From assembly GCA_051650305.1 (NCBI GenBank), contig JBOFIT010000071.1:1-10582 (forward strand): a stretch of DNA of 10,582 bases. The letters run 5' to 3'. Below, one piece after another: positions 5,959 to 10,582 of the stretch. This DNA comes from JBOFDK01 sp051650305. Its GTDB lineage: Bacteria > Bacillota > Clostridia > Lachnospirales > Cellulosilyticaceae. Both the position numbers and the translations under genes were made by a program. Within the stretch, counting starts at the first letter, position 1, and each line of letters starts with the position of its first letter. Below the pieces are notes generated by a model. That model was not told the DNA's origin and made no database searches. It worked only from the letters and a program-made list of their open reading frames with translations.

Positions 5959-6852
5959 ATGAAGGGAAGAAAATGGAATAAGCAGCAACTTATAGCGTAT
6001 CTTTTGATACTACCAGCGTTTATCGCTTTTGCAGTATTTATGTTTTGGCCACTTATAAGGACTTTTTACTTAAGTTTCTTTGAATGGAATATGATAAAGC
6101 CTACGAAAGAGTTCGTAGGCTTTAATAACTACATTGCACTTTTTAGGGATCCTATCATCTATAAGATCATGGGGAATACAGTGATTTATATTTTGATTTT
6201 ACTCTTACTTAACTGCGTGGCACCTTATGTACTGGCATTTGTATTGGCGCATGTGATTAAGAAAGGGAAAGGCTTTTATAAGAGTGCATTCTTCCTACCG
6301 AATGTCGTGTCATTGGTAGTAGGATCTATCTTATACCTTTGGTTATTGAATCCTATATCTGGCCCTGTAGCTATCATCGCCCAGAACTTAGGGTTAGAGA
6401 TGCCTATATGGAGTAAGACAGATGGACTAGTCATTGTCGTATTAAGTCTGATCACCAGCTGGAAAGTCTTTGGGTATAACTTTATCGTCGTATTGGCAGG
6501 TATATCCGGTGTATCTAGTGAAGTAATCGAAGCAGCAAAATTAGATAAAGTACCAATGTACAAAATCTTTTTTGATATCGTAGTACCAATGAGTAGTGCT
6601 ACGGGGATTTATATCTTTATTATGACCATTGTGCAGGGGCTTCAATATGTATTCACACCTATTAAAGTCATTACACAAGGTGGACCTAACTACGCAAGTT
6701 CCAATGCGATTTATCAGACGTACCATGAAGCGTTTACATTATATAGAACAGGCACAGCATCTGCATTAGCAATGATAACGATGGTTCTTTTTATTGGCCT
6801 ATTGGTTCTAGAATTTAAGTTTGTAGAGAAAGGCGTCTATTATGAAAACTAA
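5959..6852 (+). CDS. ABC transporter permease, UgpA/MalF-type
   Basis: This is a 297-residue integral membrane protein with about six membrane segments, the first at roughly residues 10-34 and later ones near 70-98, 110-130, 157-181, 211-230 and 267-286. The cytoplasmic EAA loop that docks on the ATPase is IEAAKLDKVPMYKIFFDIVVP (191-210). The usual Gly after the Asp of this loop is replaced by Lys. TQGGPNYASSNAIYQTYHEAF (about 239-259) is typical of the MalF/UgpA group of carbohydrate and glycerol-phosphate importers. The start is supported by GGAG eight bases upstream. Its end overlaps the next permease gene by 11 bp, which indicates coupled synthesis of the heterodimer. Confidence 0.9.
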   Translation: MKGRKWNKQQLIAYLLILPAFIAFAVFMFWPLIRTFYLSFFEWNMIKPTKEFVGFNNYIALFRDPIIYKIMGNTVIYILILLLLNCVAPYVLAFVLAHVIKKGKGFYKSAFFLPNVVSLVVGSILYLWLLNPISGPVAIIAQNLGLEMPIWSKTDGLVIVVLSLITSWKVFGYNFIVVLAGISGVSSEVIEAAKLDKVPMYKIFFDIVVPMSSATGIYIFIMTIVQGLQYVFTPIKVITQGGPNYASSNAIYQTYHEAFTLYRTGTASALAMITMVLFIGLLVLEFKFVEKGVYYEN

Positions 6853-7669
6853 AATAGATAAAGAGTTTAAGTGGCATATCTTATTTATAGGGATTGCATT
6901 TATCTGTATCATGCCTATTATATTTGCCATATCAAACTCTTTTAAGACTTTAAGTGAAGCGTATAATAATGTATTTGCCATTATGCCAGATCAACCAACT
7001 ATAAAAAATTATCAAGAGGTATTTTTAAGGTTACCGTTTTTGAAAATTACAGGGAACACCTTATTTATAGCGAGTGTTGTTACTTTGTTTAAAAGTGTGA
7101 CCAGCGTTTTAGCGGCATATGCTTTTGTGTATTTTGACTTTAAGGGAAAGAATGTGCTGTATTTTGTATTGATCAGTACCATCTTTATACCTTTTACGGT
7201 TACGATGATCCCGAACTATTTGACCATCTCGGGTCTAGGACTTAATGATAGTTTGATAGGGGTTATACTTCCTCAGCTTAGTGATGCGACGGGGATTTTC
7301 CTTATTAGACAGTCTATGCGTACGGTACCGAAGCCACTTATAGAAGCAGCAAAGCTAGATAAGATTGGGCATTTCAGAACCATGAGAGACATTGTACTAC
7401 CGTTAGTAAGTCCAGCAGTTATATCAACAGGGATTATGTTCTTTATTAATTCATGGAATGAGTATGTGTGGCCAGTACTTATCTTGAAATCAAAGGATAA
7501 CTATACATTGTCTTTAGCGCTTCAGCTCTTTATTAGTTCTGAAGGCGGTACGGACTTTACTATTGCAATGGCAGTGTCGGTGTTAACTATGATTATTCCA
7601 CTTATGTTATATATGGTTTTCCAAAAATATATCATCAATACGTTTGCATCATCAGGCATAAAAGGATAG
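6842..7669 (+). CDS. ABC transporter permease, UgpE/MalG-type
   Basis: This is a 275-residue second channel subunit with about six membrane segments. The EAA loop IEAAKLDKIGHFRTMRDIVLP (168-187) and the following NSWNEYVWPVLIL (about 203-215) are hallmarks of the MalG/UgpE group. It starts inside the 3' end of the preceding permease gene (11-bp overlap) and is followed 12 bp later by the ATPase gene. It should pair with the UgpA-like subunit to form the membrane pore that receives substrate from the lipoprotein. Confidence 0.9.
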   Translation: MKTKIDKEFKWHILFIGIAFICIMPIIFAISNSFKTLSEAYNNVFAIMPDQPTIKNYQEVFLRLPFLKITGNTLFIASVVTLFKSVTSVLAAYAFVYFDFKGKNVLYFVLISTIFIPFTVTMIPNYLTISGLGLNDSLIGVILPQLSDATGIFLIRQSMRTVPKPLIEAAKLDKIGHFRTMRDIVLPLVSPAVISTGIMFFINSWNEYVWPVLILKSKDNYTLSLALQLFISSEGGTDFTIAMAVSVLTMIIPLMLYMVFQKYIINTFASSGIKG

Positions 7670-7681
7670 AGGAGAAAAGCT

Positions 7682-8773
7682 ATGAAAGAGATTGTATTTG
7701 AAAATGTAAGTAAGGCATATGGCAAAACACAAGTTGTAAAGAACTTGAATTTGACGATAAAAGCAGGGGAACGTCTCATTCTTTTAGGACCTTCAGGCTG
7801 TGGGAAGTCTACGACATTAAGGATGATTGCAGGCTTAGAGGATGTGACTTCAGGACAAATCTATATGGATGGCAAATGCGTGAATGACGTAGAAAGTGGT
7901 GAACGTAATGTAGCGATGGTCTTTCAGAACTATGCACTTTTTCCGCATATGACAGTAGAGGATAATATCACTTATGGATTAAAGGTACATAAGTTACCAC
8001 AGGAAGCTTTGAATGAAAGGCTAGGTACAGTACTCGAAATGCTCCAACTAAGAGGCTTAGAGAAGCGTAAGCCGAAGGATTTATCTGGTGGGCAAAGGCA
8101 AAGGGTGGCTTTGGCAAGAGCAGTGGTAAAGCGAGCAGACTATTTCTTATTAGATGAACCGCTCTCAAATTTAGATGCACAGTTAAGAGGCCATGCAAGA
8201 AAAGAATTGGTAAAGATTCATGAGTTGTATCAGCAAACGCTTGTATACGTAACACATGACCAAGTAGAAGCAATGACAGTAGGAGACCGTATCGCTCTTA
8301 TGTATCAGGGACATTTACAGATGGTAGATACACCACATAATGTATATAATAAGCCAGCCAATGTTTTTACTGCGAAATTCATCGGTTCACCAGCTATGAA
8401 CATTATGAAAGTTGCTTATCGACTAGGGGCAATACATATAGGCAATCAAAAAGTAGCATTGGCACCAGAGTGGGTCAAGCATCTTAAACAATGTAAGCAG
8501 TTCTTATTCTTATTAGGCTTACGCCCAGAGCATATCAAGTTATCAGCTTGTGCTACACCGAATACGATAGAAGGAACCGTCAAATATATAGAGGACTATG
8601 GCAATCGCTATGCAGTGTATTTTGAAGTAGAAGGCGAAGAATTGATTGCAATGTGTGATGAACAAGATTTTCAGGCGGGAGATCAAGTGTATTTTGAAAT
8701 AGATCCGAAGAAGATGCATTTATTTGATGACTATACAACAGAATCTATAGGCTATCCAGAGGAGGTAAAGTAG
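7682..8773 (+). CDS. ABC transporter ATPase, UgpC/MsmX-type
   Basis: This 363-residue cytoplasmic ATPase energises the importer. All motifs are intact: Walker A GPSGCGKST (36-44), Q-loop Q82 in VFQNYALFPH, signature LSGGQRQR (134-141), Walker B YFLLDEP with catalytic E159, D-loop NLDAQL (163-168) and H-loop H192 in VTHDQVEAMT. After about residue 235 there is a C-terminal OB/TOBE region (LGLRPEHIKLS), as in MalK, UgpC and MsmX, where regulatory contacts are known in relatives. The SD GAGGAG lies seven bases before ATG. The next gene starts directly after the stop codon, with no spacer. A dedicated ATPase within the operon suggests a self-sufficient transporter, unlike many Firmicute sugar importers that share one MsmX. 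Confidence 0.92.
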   Translation: MKEIVFENVSKAYGKTQVVKNLNLTIKAGERLILLGPSGCGKSTTLRMIAGLEDVTSGQIYMDGKCVNDVESGERNVAMVFQNYALFPHMTVEDNITYGLKVHKLPQEALNERLGTVLEMLQLRGLEKRKPKDLSGGQRQRVALARAVVKRADYFLLDEPLSNLDAQLRGHARKELVKIHELYQQTLVYVTHDQVEAMTVGDRIALMYQGHLQMVDTPHNVYNKPANVFTAKFIGSPAMNIMKVAYRLGAIHIGNQKVALAPEWVKHLKQCKQFLFLLGLRPEHIKLSACATPNTIEGTVKYIEDYGNRYAVYFEVEGEELIAMCDEQDFQAGDQVYFEIDPKKMHLFDDYTTESIGYPEEVK

Positions 8774-10282
8774 ATGGGTATTTATCTAAGCACGAATATA
8801 TATGAGCCTAAAAATCTAGGAGAAGTATTTAGTATACTAGAAGAAGTGGGGGATCCGAGTATTGGGATAGAAATTCTACCAGAATGGCAAGACCCAGTAT
8901 TTGAAGAAGCAATGGTACACTATAAAGAGGCTTATGAAAAGAGAAACATAAGTTTTCATGGACCTTATTATTTAACAGAGCACTCACAACCTAGAGGGAC
9001 GGAAGTGTATAAACGTTCGATGATGTATTTCAAGGAGACATTAGCTTTAGCAGAAACGTTAGATAGCAAGTACATCGTTTACCATCATAATAACGAACCT
9101 ATAAAAGAAGAAGAGAAGAAGGAACGTATCAAGGTAGCCAAGGAAAACTTAAAAGAAATCAATGAACTAGCTAAGGAATATGGTGTGCCTATCGTTATAG
9201 AGAATGCAGGAGTAAAAGCAAAAGGAACGATGCTTTTTGATGAAAAAGAGTTCATCGCTTTAGCAAAGGGATCGAAGAATAAGATTCTTATTGATATTGG
9301 ACACGCACATGCAAATGGGTGGCATTTAGAGCATGTAATCGAGCAATTAAAAGATCAAATCGTAGCTTATCATGTACATAATAATAATGGTAAAGATGAT
9401 GAGCACAAGCGAATGGAAGATGGTACATTGGATATGCATACTTTCTGGCGCTTATATAGAACGTATACACCAGAAGCAGACATCGTTATTGAATACGGAA
9501 AAGGGTGCCAAAAAGATCGTGAAGGCATTATAGCAGACTTGAAAAAGGTGAAAAGGCTTTTGGAGATTCGTCCGGTAATGGATTTACATACCCATACAGT
9601 AGCAAGTGGTCATGCGTATAGTACACTTAAGGAAAATATAGAAGCAGCAAAGGCAAGAGGCTTACAAATAATGGGGACGTCAGACCATTATCAAGTACCG
9701 CCAATGGAGAGCATCCCTTATTTGTTTGAAAACTACAAGGTATTGCGAAAAGAAATTGAAGGTGTAAGGGTACTACGAGGAGCAGAGGTCAATATTATAG
9801 ACTATAATGGAGCACTGGATATGCTAGAGCATGAACTACGTACATTAGATTACGCCATCGCTAGCTTGCATATGCAAAATATAGCATCAGGAACGAAAGA
9901 GGAAAATACAGAAGCAGTATTAGGTGCCATTAGAAATCCGTATGTACAGATCATAGGTCATCTAGATGATGGGAATTACCCAGTAGACTATGAGAGAATA
10001 GTAAAAGAAGCCAAAGCACATAATGTAGCTTTAGAAATTAACAATGCTTCTATCCAACCACACAGAGGTAGGAAGAATGCATATGAAAATGCAAAACAGA
10101 TGTTGGAACTATGTAAGGCGTATGGCGTCTATGTCATAATAGGAAGTGATAGTCATATCTATTATGATATTGGAGAAATGACTTATAGTATTGATTTGCT
10201 GCAAGCAATTGATTTTCCGATCCAGTATATCGTGAATACAGATGAAGAGAAGTTAGGTTTAATAGGCATAACAGTTAACTAA
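8774..10282 (+). CDS. Fusion of endonuclease IV-like TIM barrel (AP_endonuc_2) and PHP phosphoesterase
   Basis: This 502-residue cytoplasmic protein has two metal-enzyme domains. Residues about 1-262 are a sugar phosphate isomerase/epimerase (AP_endonuc_2) TIM barrel with candidate metal ligands E33, H62, H104/H105, E143, D174, H177, H200 and E240. This set recalls the zinc sites of endonuclease IV. Residues about 266-502 are a YcdX-like PHP domain with a complete ligand set: DLHTH (H272, H274), H280, SDH (H305), E338, H366, H396 and GSDSH (D459, H461). PHP enzymes hydrolyse phosphoesters, commonly with a trinuclear metal centre. ATG follows the ATPase stop codon directly, and AGGAGG (8760-8765) lies inside the ATPase gene. 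Its place after ugpBAEC-like genes matches that of UgpQ in E. coli, so processing of the imported phosphoester is the likely role. The exact substrate is unknown, and the barrel could instead isomerise or epimerise the product. Confidence 0.88.
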   Translation: MGIYLSTNIYEPKNLGEVFSILEEVGDPSIGIEILPEWQDPVFEEAMVHYKEAYEKRNISFHGPYYLTEHSQPRGTEVYKRSMMYFKETLALAETLDSKYIVYHHNNEPIKEEEKKERIKVAKENLKEINELAKEYGVPIVIENAGVKAKGTMLFDEKEFIALAKGSKNKILIDIGHAHANGWHLEHVIEQLKDQIVAYHVHNNNGKDDEHKRMEDGTLDMHTFWRLYRTYTPEADIVIEYGKGCQKDREGIIADLKKVKRLLEIRPVMDLHTHTVASGHAYSTLKENIEAAKARGLQIMGTSDHYQVPPMESIPYLFENYKVLRKEIEGVRVLRGAEVNIIDYNGALDMLEHELRTLDYAIASLHMQNIASGTKEENTEAVLGAIRNPYVQIIGHLDDGNYPVDYERIVKEAKAHNVALEINNASIQPHRGRKNAYENAKQMLELCKAYGVYVIIGSDSHIYYDIGEMTYSIDLLQAIDFPIQYIVNTDEEKLGLIGITVN

Positions 10283-10288
10283 AAGAAG

Positions 10289-10310
10289 TCCCACCAAAGC
10301 GGTGGGATTT
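10289..10310 (+). terminator. Intrinsic terminator of the transporter operon
   Basis: TCCCACC (10289-10295) pairs with GGTGGGA (10301-10307) around loop AAAGC, followed by TTTTGCTTTT. The hairpin starts seven bases after the stop codon of the fusion gene and closes the operon before the next rRNA promoter. Confidence 0.92.
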
Positions 10311-10375
10311 TGCTTTTATAGGAGATGTAGGATTAAGATGAAATCAGAGGTAAAACACCCAAAATATAGGATATC

Positions 10376-10425
10376 GAAAAAAATGTAAAAAAGGTGTTGA
10401 CTTATGTCTTAGTATAGTGCATAAT
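10376..10425 (+). promoter_or_regulatory. rRNA operon promoter with UP element
   Basis: TTGACT (10397-10402), a 17-bp spacer and CATAAT (10420-10425) form a near-consensus sigma-A promoter. A-rich sequence at 10376-10392 resembles an UP element. It drives the leader described next. A tRNA or rRNA promoter is favoured by its strength and the downstream features. Confidence 0.85.
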
Positions 10426-10582
10426 AAAACAAGTCAGCAGCGGACAACACGCTAACGACGCAGGGCATAACGCCTTGATAATCAACAAACAAATGAACTT
10501 TGAAAATAAAATAACAACCAATAGACCAGTCGATTCATTGAGTACATGTACTCAAAAGTCAGTGCTAACTAATAGCACAAAA
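10426..10582 (+). other. rRNA operon leader (upstream of a 16S gene outside the window)
   Basis: No open reading frame is visible. The segment contains a boxA-like antitermination motif TGAACTTTGAAAA (10494-10506), close to the TCTTTGAAAACT stretch common in Firmicute rRNA leaders. It also has an 18-bp perfect palindrome (10538-10555) and a GTGCTA-ACTAA-TAGCAC hairpin (10562-10578). Such hairpins could belong to the precursor-processing stem. The call is made from promoter strength, boxA and lack of coding potential; the rRNA gene itself is not in view. Confidence 0.7.

Noticed and set aside
10339..10389. Possible 16-codon peptide starting MKSEVK, with a weak AGGA upstream
   Set aside because: It is very short, has no coding signal, and its end runs into the A-rich UP element of the rRNA promoter.

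Overview
The window looks like chromosomal DNA from a low-GC, spore-forming Firmicute of the class Clostridia. The evidence is AT-rich third codon positions, strong AGGAGG ribosome-binding sites, a Gram-positive 5S rRNA, a lipoprotein-type solute-binding protein and a sigma-K-like promoter. A Lachnospirales/Cellulosilyticum-like source is a guess from general protein flavour, not something the sequence proves.

Layout. Positions 1-493 are the distal end of an rRNA operon: 5S rRNA, tRNA-Asp(GUC), tRNA-Leu(UAA) and a bidirectional hairpin terminator. Positions 719-1458 hold an overlapping MNT nucleotidyltransferase/HEPN pair, which resembles a MntA/HepT-type toxin-antitoxin module. A bidirectional terminator separates it from a convergent GT-B (GT4-like) glycosyltransferase on the minus strand (1575-2876). 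Divergent from the glycosyltransferase, across 126 bp, is a 488-residue surface protein (3003-4469). It has a choice-of-anchor-A-like N-terminal domain, a (TTSS)n tract and a Cys-rich Cna-B-like C-terminal domain. It has no signal peptide and no sorting signal, and it is preceded by a near-perfect sigma-K promoter. I read this pair as a candidate spore-surface glycoprotein and its glycosyltransferase.

Positions 4634-10282 form a tight five-gene operon: a UgpB-like lipoprotein, UgpA- and UgpE-like permeases, a UgpC/MsmX-type ATPase, and a fusion of an endonuclease IV-like TIM barrel (AP_endonuc_2) with a PHP phosphoesterase. Upstream are five TTAA-type hexamers at an exact 11-bp period, closely resembling a Bacillus PhoP box array, placed correctly before a -10 element. 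Together these suggest a phosphate-starvation-controlled system that imports a glycerol-3-phosphate-like or phosphodiester compound and dephosphorylates it in the cytoplasm, with the fusion enzyme in the place that UgpQ occupies in the E. coli ugp operon.

Positions 10397-10582 are the promoter and leader of another rRNA operon (consensus promoter, A-rich UP element, boxA-like motif, 18-bp palindrome). The roughly 10-kb segment therefore lies between two rRNA operons in the same orientation. The most notable items are the putative Pho-controlled import/phosphoesterase operon and the putative sigma-K-controlled Thr/Ser-repeat glycoprotein locus.
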